This document shows positions 6,659-12,337 of a DNA stretch of 12,337 bases, piece by piece. The position numbers and the translations under genes are program-made. Under the pieces are notes generated by a model. The model worked only from the letters and a program-made list of their open reading frames with translations, searched no databases and was not told where the DNA came from. The DNA is from Rhizobacter sp. (GTDB lineage Bacteria; Pseudomonadota; Gammaproteobacteria; Burkholderiales; Burkholderiaceae_C). The stretch is from positions 1 to 12,337 of the forward strand of contig JANYBE010000334.1 of NCBI GenBank assembly GCA_025360945.1, read 5' to 3'. The number at the start of each line of letters is the position of its first letter. Within the stretch, counting starts at the first letter, position 1.

Positions 6659-8515
6659 TCAGTGCCGGGCCAAGATCACGTTTTCCCCGGGGGTGTCGCC
6701 CGCGTCATAAAGCGCCTGCACGATCGCATCGCGGTGCAGCAGCACGGCGCGCTGGTTGATCGAGCCCTTGTCGGTGATTTCGCCGCGGTCGATGCTGGGC
6801 GGTTCCGCCAGCACGATGGCACGTGCGACGCGCGTGGCGCTGCCGGTCCCGGTCGCATACAGACCGTCGACAAGGTGCTGGAAGAAGTGGCGCACCGGCG
6901 GCGCGGCCAGCACTTCGGCCAGACCCGTCCCGGCGGGCAGGCCAGCGAACGCGCGGCAGGCATCGAGGCGAGGAAAGACCAGCACGCCGACCTCGTCGCG
7001 GTTGATGCCGGCGACAACCACGTCCTGCACGCACGGGTCGCCCGCGGCGATGATCTTCGCGCGCAAGGGGCCGACCGAGACGAAGGTGCCGGTCGAGAGC
7101 TTGAAGTCTTCGGCGGTGCGGCCGTCGAACGCGAAGCCGCGGCCAGGGTTGTCGGCGGCGATAGGCTTGACGGCGTCGCCACTGCAATAGAAGCCCTCGT
7201 TGTCAAAGCACTCGGCCGTCTGTTGCGGCGCACGCCAATAGCCCGGCGTGACGTTCGGGCCGCGGTAACGCACTTCCGTCTTGTCGCCCTGTGGCACCAG
7301 CTTGAGTTCCATGCCCGGCGCGGGCAGGCCGATGTGGCCGGACTTGACCTCCTCGGCATTCGCGCAGATCGCGAACGGCGCGGTCTCGGTCATGCCCAGG
7401 CCGGTGAGCATGCGGATGCGCTCGCCGCAGGCCGCTTCGGCAACGCGGTCGAGCTTGTCCCACACTGGCTGCGACAGGCCGGCGCCGGCGAAGAAGAACA
7501 TGTTGACGCGGCTGAAAAAGACCTCGCGCATCTGCGCATCGACCTCGAGCGCGTTGGCGACTTCTTCGAAGCCCTTGGGCACGTTGAAGTAGACCGTCGG
7601 CGCGATCTCGCGAAGGTTGCGCAGCGTTTCGCCGATCAGCGTCGGCGTCGGCTTGCCGTCGTCGATGTAGAGCGTGCCACCGTTGTAGATGGTCAGGCCG
7701 ACATTGTGGTTCGAGCCGAAGGTGTGGTTCCAGGGCAGCCAGTCGAGCAGCACCGGCGGCGTCTGACCCAGGCTCGGAAAGCACTGCAGGATCATCTGCT
7801 GATTGCTGCACAGCATGCGCTGAGTGTTGATCACGCCCTTGGGCAGCTTGGTCGAGCCCGAGGTGAACAGGAACTTGGCGATGGTCTCGGGACCGACTCG
7901 GTCGTGCGCAGCATCAACCTGCGCGGTCGCGGTCGTCGTGCGCAGTTCGTCGAAGCGCAGCGTCTTGCGGCCCTCGATCGTGCCCGCCGTGAGCACGACG
8001 GGCACGTCGGGCTCGACGGTCGCGGCAATGGCCTTGCCGTAGGCCGCGCCGCTGGACGCGAACACAAGCCCTGGCGTGAGCACACCCAGGATGTGGCGCA
8101 GCTTGCCGTAGTCCTGCGAGACCAGCGAGTACGCGGCCGAGACCGGTGCGAACGGCACACCGGCAAGCATCGCGCCCAGGCCGAGCTGAAGATGTTCGAG
8201 GTCGTTGTCGGACAGGATGACCAGCGGGCGCTCTGCCGATAGGCCCAGATCGATCAGCGCCTGCGCGATCGCGCGCGCGCTGCCCAGCGCCTGCGCGTAG
8301 CTGAGGCGGCGCCAGTCGCCGCCGGCTACGCGTTTCGCGGCGAGCGTGTGATCGGGCTTCGCGGCGGCCCAGTGCAGCAGGCGATCGGTGAGGCGATCCG
8401 GGTACGGTTGCAGCGGCTCGGTCGAGTTAATCAGCGTGCAGCCATCGGCACGCGACGTGAAGTGCGCCGCCAGCGAACCGCCCAGGGGCAGCTCGCGATA
8501 GCGCACTCCACTCAT
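6659..8515 (-). CDS. fcs: Feruloyl-CoA synthase-type acyl-CoA ligase
   Basis: A 618-residue ANL-superfamily ligase that activates an aromatic acid with ATP and CoA via an acyl-AMP. The P-loop FLFTSGSTKLPKG is at 215-227. The family-specific LLDWLPWNHTFGSNHN is at 257-271. The A5 motif GLGMTETAP is at 372-380, SGD with D447 at 445-447, hinge region DGRTAEDFKLSTGTF at 464-478, and catalytic lysine K583 in GEITDKGSINQ. The WNHTFGSNHN block and a length of about 620 residues set it apart from ordinary fatty-acyl ligases and match the feruloyl-CoA synthase group. The start is the ATG at 8515, overlapping the hydratase stop as ATGA. The frame is open upstream to 9040, but that part is the shadow of the hydratase gene. 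The expected substrate is ferulate, p-coumarate or a related cinnamate. Confidence 0.9.
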   Translation of the reverse strand: MSGVRYRELPLGGSLAAHFTSRADGCTLINSTEPLQPYPDRLTDRLLHWAAAKPDHTLAAKRVAGGDWRRLSYAQALGSARAIAQALIDLGLSAERPLVILSDNDLEHLQLGLGAMLAGVPFAPVSAAYSLVSQDYGKLRHILGVLTPGLVFASSGAAYGKAIAATVEPDVPVVLTAGTIEGRKTLRFDELRTTTATAQVDAAHDRVGPETIAKFLFTSGSTKLPKGVINTQRMLCSNQQMILQCFPSLGQTPPVLLDWLPWNHTFGSNHNVGLTIYNGGTLYIDDGKPTPTLIGETLRNLREIAPTVYFNVPKGFEEVANALEVDAQMREVFFSRVNMFFFAGAGLSQPVWDKLDRVAEAACGERIRMLTGLGMTETAPFAICANAEEVKSGHIGLPAPGMELKLVPQGDKTEVRYRGPNVTPGYWRAPQQTAECFDNEGFYCSGDAVKPIAADNPGRGFAFDGRTAEDFKLSTGTFVSVGPLRAKIIAAGDPCVQDVVVAGINRDEVGVLVFPRLDACRAFAGLPAGTGLAEVLAAPPVRHFFQHLVDGLYATGTGSATRVARAIVLAEPPSIDRGEITDKGSINQRAVLLHRDAIVQALYDAGDTPGENVILARH

Positions 8516-9321
8516 GACTTGCCCACCTTGCCGGTCTTGCCATCGAGGAACGCACGCATGCGGCCTTTTGCCGCGTCGTCGCCCTGCGCGATCGCGGCCA
8601 TCAGCGATTCGGTGAACAGGCCTTCGTCCTGCCCCATCTCGGCAATGCGCGGCAGCGCGTGCATCACCGCGAAATTCGACAGCGGCGCGTTCGCGGCAAC
8701 CTTCGCGGCCAACGCGAGCGCCTTCTTCAAACCCTTGCCGTCTTCGACCAGGTACTGCGACAGGCCGATGCGCTCGCCTTCTTCGGCGTCGATGACGCGA
8801 CCGGTCAGCATCATGTCGGTCATGCGTGCGACGCCGATCAGGCGCGAGATTCGCGCCGAGCCGCCGCCGCCGACGAACAGGCCGCGCTGGCCCTCGGGCA
8901 GTCCGTAGAACGTGCTGGCCTCGGCGATGCGAATGTGCGCCGCACTCGCGAGCTCCAGCCCGCCGCCGACGACCGCGCCGTGCAGCACCGCGATCACCGG
9001 CACGCGGCCGAACTGGATCTGCGTGAACGCCGCATGCCACGAGCGCGAATGGGCGATGCCTTGTGCGACGCTGCGATCGCCCAACTCCGACAGATCGAGC
9101 CCGGCGCAGAAGTGATGGCCCTCGCCGCTGAGCACGACCACGCGCGTGCTGTCGGGCAGGTTGATGAAGGCGGTCTGCAACTGCACGACCAGGCCATCGC
9201 TGATGGCGTTGCGCTTCGAGGGGCGGTTCAACCGCAGCTGCGTGATCGCATCGGCATGCGCGATCTCTAGCAGGTCGAGCTGGGCCAGCACACCGGTAGC
9301 GGCCGTGAACGGAATGGACAT
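8512..9321 (-). CDS. Enoyl-CoA hydratase/isomerase (crotonase) family protein
   Basis: A 269-residue crotonase. The oxyanion-hole elements are GHHFCAGLDL (68-77) and HGAVVGGG (114-121). Both canonical acid/base glutamates appear present: E123 in GGGLELA and E143 in LPEGQRG. A glycine-rich turn FVGGGGSARISRLIG follows. This differs from hydroxycinnamoyl-CoA hydratase-lyase (Ech/HCHL), where the first glutamate position is serine in GGGFSPL. The protein therefore more likely hydrates the cinnamoyl-CoA double bond without cleaving it, leaving oxidation to the SDR downstream. It is the first gene of the minus-strand block, with AGAGAGG 7 nt before the ATG. Exact substrate is inferred from context. 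Confidence 0.88.
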   Translation of the reverse strand: MSIPFTAATGVLAQLDLLEIAHADAITQLRLNRPSKRNAISDGLVVQLQTAFINLPDSTRVVVLSGEGHHFCAGLDLSELGDRSVAQGIAHSRSWHAAFTQIQFGRVPVIAVLHGAVVGGGLELASAAHIRIAEASTFYGLPEGQRGLFVGGGGSARISRLIGVARMTDMMLTGRVIDAEEGERIGLSQYLVEDGKGLKKALALAAKVAANAPLSNFAVMHALPRIAEMGQDEGLFTESLMAAIAQGDDAAKGRMRAFLDGKTGKVGKS

Positions 9322-9334
9322 CTGAGAGCCTCTC

Positions 9335-9355
9335 TTAATGATTAAATGTATTAAA
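9335..9355. promoter_or_regulatory. AT-rich inverted-repeat site, candidate MarR operator
   Basis: The stretch contains TTAATGATTAA (9335-9345), a perfect 5-bp inverted repeat around one base, followed by ATTAAA repeats to 9355. It lies 14 nt upstream of the hydratase start, where a bound protein would block transcription of the catabolic genes. Short AT-rich palindromes are typical MarR-family sites, and a MarR gene is in the same cluster. The match to a particular regulator is inference. Confidence 0.35.
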
Positions 9356-9430
9356 CAAGTAGTGCCTTTGCACCTACGGACTTACCCCAATGCACGACTC
9401 ATCGAATCCAGCACTTTTCTCTGGGAATTT

Positions 9431-9446
9431 GGCCGGAATGACGGCC
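9431..9446. repeat. Small GC-rich inverted repeat
   Basis: GGCCGGAATGACGGCC pairs GGCCG with CGGCC around a 6-nt centre in the middle of the divergent intergenic region. It may be an operator or a chance repeat. No T-run adjoins it, so it is not an intrinsic terminator. Confidence 0.25.
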
Positions 9447-9458
9447 TAGGGGAAATCC

Positions 9459-9487
9459 ATGACTGCACTTCCCAAAGTTGTTATTGA
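9459..9487 (+). promoter_or_regulatory. Possible promoter of the esterase gene
   Basis: ATGACT (9459-9464, 4 of 6 to TTGACA) is followed after 17 nt by TATTGA (9482-9487, 3 of 6 to TATAAT), preceded by TGT as an extended -10. The spacing and extended -10 are favourable but the hexamers are weak. The start codon is 56 nt further on. Confidence 0.3.
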
Positions 9488-9543
9488 ATTTAACTTCTTA
9501 GCGCCCATCGCGTGCAGACCAAGTCAAACGAGGAGACACCACG

Positions 9544-11230
9544 ATGAACCGAAAACTCTTGTCCGGCGCCCTCGGCGCTTCGACCCTGTTGACACTGGTC
9601 TCGCCCTGCGGCGGCAGCGATGGCAACCCGCTGGCGCAGCTGAGCGCGGCGACGGGCGCCGCGCTACCCTCGTGCACCGATCTGGCGGCACGTATTTCGT
9701 TTGCGAACACCACCATCACCGCGGCGAACCCGGTCGCCGAAGGCACGCTCACCGTCGCGGGCACCCCGGTGCCGGCGCAGGGGCAAGATGAACTCGCGCG
9801 TCAGCCCGGTCGACGGCAATACCTACGCGATCGGCTTGGAGATGCGCCTGCCGAACGCCTGGAACGGGCGCTTCTTCTACCAGGCAAATGGCGGCATCGA
9901 CGGCAGCGTCGTCACGGCCACGGGCGGCGTGAATGGCGGCCCCGGGCTGACGAACGCGTTGAACATGGGCTTCGCGGTGATCAGCTCCGACGCAGGCCAC
10001 GTCGGCTCGCAAGGCCCGTTCTTCGGCATCGATCAGCAGGCACGCCTGGACTACGGCTACCAGGCGGTGACCTCGTTGACGCCGATGGCCAAGGCCGCGA
10101 TCAAGACCGCGTACGGCAAGGCACCGGACCGCTCCTACTTCGGCGGCTGCTCGAACGGAGGGCGCCACACGATGGTCGCCGCGGCGCGCTTCGCCGATCA
10201 GTACGACGGCTTCCTGGTAGGCGACCCGGGCTTCAGACTGCCGCTGGCAGCGATCGCCAATATCGCGGCGATTCAGGGCTATGCGACGGTTGCGACCAAC
10301 CCCGCCGACGCGTCGACCGGCTATACCGCGGCCGAGCAAAAGCTCGTCGCGAGCGCCGTGCTAGCGAAGTGCGACGCGCTCGACGGCGCGACCGATGGTC
10401 TGGTGCAGGACACCGCCGCCTGCCAAGCCGCGTTCAACCTCGATCGCGACGTGCCCACCTGCACAGGCGCGCGCGATGGCACCTGCCTGTCGGCCGCGCA
10501 AAAGCGCGTGATCGGCAAGCGCTTCTCCGGCGTGACGACGAGCACGGGCGCGAAGATCTATTCGAGTTGGCCGTTCGACGCCGGCATCGGCAGCGGCAAC
10601 ACCGCGTTCTGGAACTTCACCGCACCGCCGGCGCTCGACTCGGGCGCGGTCGGCATCATCTGGCAGGTGCCGCCGGAAGCCGCGGCGACCTTCAACGGCC
10701 CCGCTTTTGCGCTGACTGGCAGCGTCGACTCGATGCTCGCGAAGATTCAGGCGACCAACACAACCTACACCGAAAGCGCACTGTCGTTCATGACGCCGCC
10801 GAATCCGACCCACCTCGACACGCTTAAGAACCGCGGCGCGAAGATCATGGTCTACCACGGCACCAGCGACCCGATCTTCTCCAGCGACGACACCACAAAC
10901 TGGTACGAAGGCCTGCGCGCTGCCAATGACGGCGACGCCAGCAACTTCGCGCGCCTGTACCATGTGCCTGGCATGACGCACTGCTCCGGCGGCCCGAGCA
11001 CCGACCAGTTCGACATGCTCACACCGCTTGTCGCCTGGGTCGAGCAAGGCCAGGCGTCCGACAGCGTCACCGCCAGCGCGCGCGGTGCCGGCAACGCGGG
11101 TGGCGTGAACCCGGACGTGCCTGTGAGCTGGTCGGCCGCGCGCACGCGGCCACTTTGCGCGTACCCGAAGGTGGCGCGCTACAAAGGCAGCGGTAGCATC
11201 GAGTCCGCGGACAGCTTCAGCTGCCAGTGA
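9544..11230 (+). pseudogene. Tannase/feruloyl esterase family gene, frameshifted near 9780
   Basis: The gene starts at ATG 9544 with AGGAG 8 nt upstream. Frame 1 gives a signal sequence (MNRKLLSGALGASTLLTLVS, then PCGGSDG, a lipobox-like Cys22) and a typical N-terminus through GTLTVAGTPVPA. At about 9778-9784 (gcgCAGGGGCAAG) the family sequence continues in frame 2 as GKMNSRVSPVDGNTY and runs unbroken to the TGA at 11230. Frame 1 continues only as unrelated Arg-rich sequence. The frame-2 body has the nucleophile in GGCSNGG (Ser codon 10151), Asp in YHGTSDPIF (codon 10868), His in GMTHCSGG (codon 10979), with paired Cys forming the CS-D-HC arrangement of this family. It also has a calcium-loop-like CDALDGATDG. 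Relatives hydrolyse feruloyl, galloyl or terephthalate-type esters outside the cytoplasm. Joined parts would be about 560 residues. It may be a true pseudogene or a sequence error. Confidence 0.8.
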
Positions 11231-11237
11231 AGGATGC

Positions 11238-11243
11238 GAGGAG
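11238..11243 (+). promoter_or_regulatory. Ribosome-binding site of the amidohydrolase gene
   Basis: GAGGAG lies 4 nt before the ATG at 11248. It supports that start over an in-frame GTG at 11227, which overlaps the esterase stop as GTGA but has no Shine-Dalgarno. Confidence 0.6.
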
Positions 11244-11247
11244 CCCG

Positions 11248-12111
11248 ATGAACCACGCCGACCTGATCGCGATCGACACCCACACGCACCTCGAGGTGTC
11301 GTGCTGGAACCCGTTCGACAACTACGGCGAAGAGTACGACCGCGCCGCGGACAAGTACTTTCGATCAAGTCGGCGGCCGACGATGGCCGAATCGCTCGCG
11401 TTCTACCGCGAGAAGAAGATCGGCTTTGTGATGTTCACGGTCGATGCCGAGACGCAGATGGGGCGCCGGCGCATCCCGAACGAAGAGATTGCCGAGGCCG
11501 CGCAGGCCAACTCGGACATCATGATCGCCTTCGGCAGCATCGACCCGCACAAGGGCAAGATGGGCGCGCGCGAGGCGCGAAAGCTGATCGAGGAATACGG
11601 TGTCAAGGGCTTCAAATTCCATCCCACCGTGCAGGGCTTCGAACCCTACGACAAGATGGCCTGGCCGATCTACGAGGTGATCGCCGAGTACAAGCTGCCG
11701 GCGATTTTCCACAGCGGCCACTCGGGCATCGGCTCGGGCATGCGCTGCGGCGGCGGCCTGCGCCTGCAGAACAGCAACCCGATGCTGCTGGAAGACGTGG
11801 CCATCGACTTCCCCGACATCGACATCGTCATCGCGCACCCGAGTTGGCCGTGGCAGGACGAGGCGCTCTCGCTTGCGATGCACAAGCCCAACATCTGGAT
11901 CGACCTCTCGGGCTGGAGCCCGAAGTACTTTCCGCCGCAACTCGTTCAGTACGCGAACACGCAGCTGAAGGAGCGCATGCTGTTCGGCAGCGACTACCCG
12001 CTGATCACCCCCGACCGCTGGATGAAGGACTTCGCCGAGGCCGGTTTCAAGCCCGAAGTTCAGCCTTTGATTCTGAAAGAAAACGCTAAGCGGCTGCTGC
12101 GATTGGCCTAG
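11248..12111 (+). CDS. Metal-dependent amidohydrolase (Amidohydro_2 type), candidate retro-Claisen beta-ketoacyl-CoA hydrolase
   Basis: A 287-residue TIM-barrel amidohydrolase. The metal motif HxH is at H12-T-H14 (DTHTHLE), with further ligand candidates H125 (KFHPTVQ), H155 (IFHSGHSG), H197 (IAHPSWPW) and D249 (FGSDYP). It lies 17 nt after the esterase stop. This group includes decarboxylases and C-C or C-O hydrolases. CouO of Rhodococcus jostii RHA1, which cleaves 4-hydroxyphenyl-beta-ketopropionyl-CoA by water to 4-hydroxybenzoate and acetyl-CoA, is a metal-dependent hydrolase of this kind. The neighbours here supply ligase, hydratase and dehydrogenase but no thiolase, so that role would complete the pathway. 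Family assignment is firm; the reaction is a context-based proposal. The alternative is an aromatic-acid decarboxylase or a lactone hydrolase. Confidence 0.88.
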   Translation: MNHADLIAIDTHTHLEVSCWNPFDNYGEEYDRAADKYFRSSRRPTMAESLAFYREKKIGFVMFTVDAETQMGRRRIPNEEIAEAAQANSDIMIAFGSIDPHKGKMGAREARKLIEEYGVKGFKFHPTVQGFEPYDKMAWPIYEVIAEYKLPAIFHSGHSGIGSGMRCGGGLRLQNSNPMLLEDVAIDFPDIDIVIAHPSWPWQDEALSLAMHKPNIWIDLSGWSPKYFPPQLVQYANTQLKERMLFGSDYPLITPDRWMKDFAEAGFKPEVQPLILKENAKRLLRLA

Positions 12112-12146
12112 ACTGCAAGACCGCCAGCTTCTGATAGGAGAGCAAC

Positions 12147-12337
12147 ATGACTCTGCGTATCAACGACACCGCCCCTGACTTCACCGCCGACACCACCCAG
12201 GGCAAAATCAGCTTCCATCATTGGATCGGAGACCAATGGGCGATCCTGTTCTCGCACCCCAAGGACTTCACCCCGGTGTGCACAACCGAGCTCGGCTACA
12301 TGGCCAAGATCGAGCCCGAGTTCACCAAGCGCAACGC
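12147..12337 (+). CDS. 1-Cys peroxiredoxin (AhpC/TSA, Prx6 group), N-terminal part
   Basis: The first 63 codons are present; the gene runs off the right edge. It begins MTLRINDTAPDFTADTTQG and carries the peroxidatic motif HPKDFTPVCTTELG with Cys45. VCTTELG is typical of the Prx6/1-Cys group, which reduces peroxides in the cytoplasm. AGGAG (12136-12140) lies 6 nt before the ATG. The gene starts 35 nt after the amidohydrolase with no terminator in between, so it may be co-transcribed. A link to aromatic catabolism, such as protection during oxygenase chemistry, is possible but speculative. Confidence 0.9.
   Translation, partial: MTLRINDTAPDFTADTTQGKISFHHWIGDQWAILFSHPKDFTPVCTTELGYMAKIEPEFTKRN

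Larger units (their letters stand above)
9322..9543. other. Divergent intergenic control region
   Basis: This 222-bp non-coding stretch lies between the minus-strand catabolic block and the plus-strand esterase gene. It is visibly more AT-rich than its neighbours at 9335-9355 and 9479-9500. It should hold promoters in both directions and the main operators of the system. Small inverted repeats seen here are GTGC-CTTT-GCAC (9362-9373) and GGCCG-GAATGA-CGGCC (9431-9446). No tRNA, small ORF with a good ribosome-binding site, or riboswitch-like structure was recognised. Confidence 0.7.

Noticed and set aside
6653..8242. Long plus-strand open frame of 529 codons opposite the CoA ligase
   Set aside because: Composition is Arg/Ala/Val/His-rich low-quality sequence typical of antisense frames in GC-rich DNA, while the opposite strand has an unmistakable ligase with all motifs.
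8516..9040. In-frame upstream extension of the CoA ligase by 175 residues
   Set aside because: It overlaps the hydratase gene in another frame and has no domain-like sequence; the ATGA overlap at 8515 is the natural start.
9778..9790. Programmed +1 ribosomal frameshift in the esterase gene
   Set aside because: There is no known slippery codon, stop or stimulatory structure of the kind seen in programmed sites, and family residues appear to be missing at the junction, so mutation or sequence error is simpler.
11227..11247. GTG start for the amidohydrolase overlapping the esterase stop
   Set aside because: No ribosome-binding site precedes it, and the ATG at 11248 has GAGGAG at usable spacing and begins the family-like N-terminus.
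1..12337. CRISPR array, insertion sequence, phage, tRNA or rRNA
   Set aside because: No regularly spaced repeats, transposase-like protein, terminal inverted repeats or RNA-gene signatures were seen on reading both strands.

Overview
The window is GC-rich DNA with tightly packed, overlapping genes and looks like a betaproteobacterial chromosome, most likely Burkholderiales. That placement rests on gene content, codon use and protein style seen by eye, not on a database match. Nearly everything fits one theme: release, uptake and side-chain degradation of plant hydroxycinnamates (p-coumarate, ferulate) or close phenylpropanoid relatives.

Layout. All genes from position 9321 down to 1 are on the minus strand. 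In transcription order they are: a crotonase-fold enoyl-CoA hydratase, a feruloyl-CoA synthase-type CoA ligase, a short-chain 3-hydroxyacyl-CoA dehydrogenase, a 4-hydroxybenzoyl-CoA thioesterase, and a periplasmic Liv-type binding protein. A 115-nt gap follows, holding a perfect 16-bp palindrome. Then come the permease LivH, a fused LivM-LivG permease/ATPase, the ATPase LivF, a MarR-family regulator, and the first 41 codons of a 3-hydroxyisobutyrate dehydrogenase-type oxidoreductase that runs off the left edge. Most junctions are ATGA overlaps or gaps under 40 nt.

A 222-bp divergent intergenic region (9322-9543) separates this block from the plus-strand genes: a tannase/feruloyl-esterase family gene with a frameshift near 9780, an amidohydrolase, and the start of a 1-Cys peroxiredoxin cut by the right edge.

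Proposed logic (inference). The exported esterase frees the aromatic acid from plant esters. The ABC transporter imports it. The ligase makes the cinnamoyl-type CoA thioester, the hydratase adds water, and the dehydrogenase oxidises the beta-hydroxyl to a beta-keto thioester. No thiolase is present. The amidohydrolase is a good candidate for a hydrolytic retro-Claisen step, as described for CouO in Rhodococcus jostii p-hydroxycinnamate catabolism, giving a hydroxybenzoate plus acetyl-CoA. The thioesterase offers a second exit from any aroyl-CoA. The MarR protein is a plausible acyl-CoA-responsive repressor, as known for MarR regulators of hydroxycinnamate genes.

The most noteworthy points are the thiolase-less side-chain route with two alternative exits, the broken esterase gene, the LivM-LivG fusion, and a TetR-like operator with no TetR gene in view. 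No tRNA, rRNA, CRISPR array, insertion sequence or phage feature was seen.
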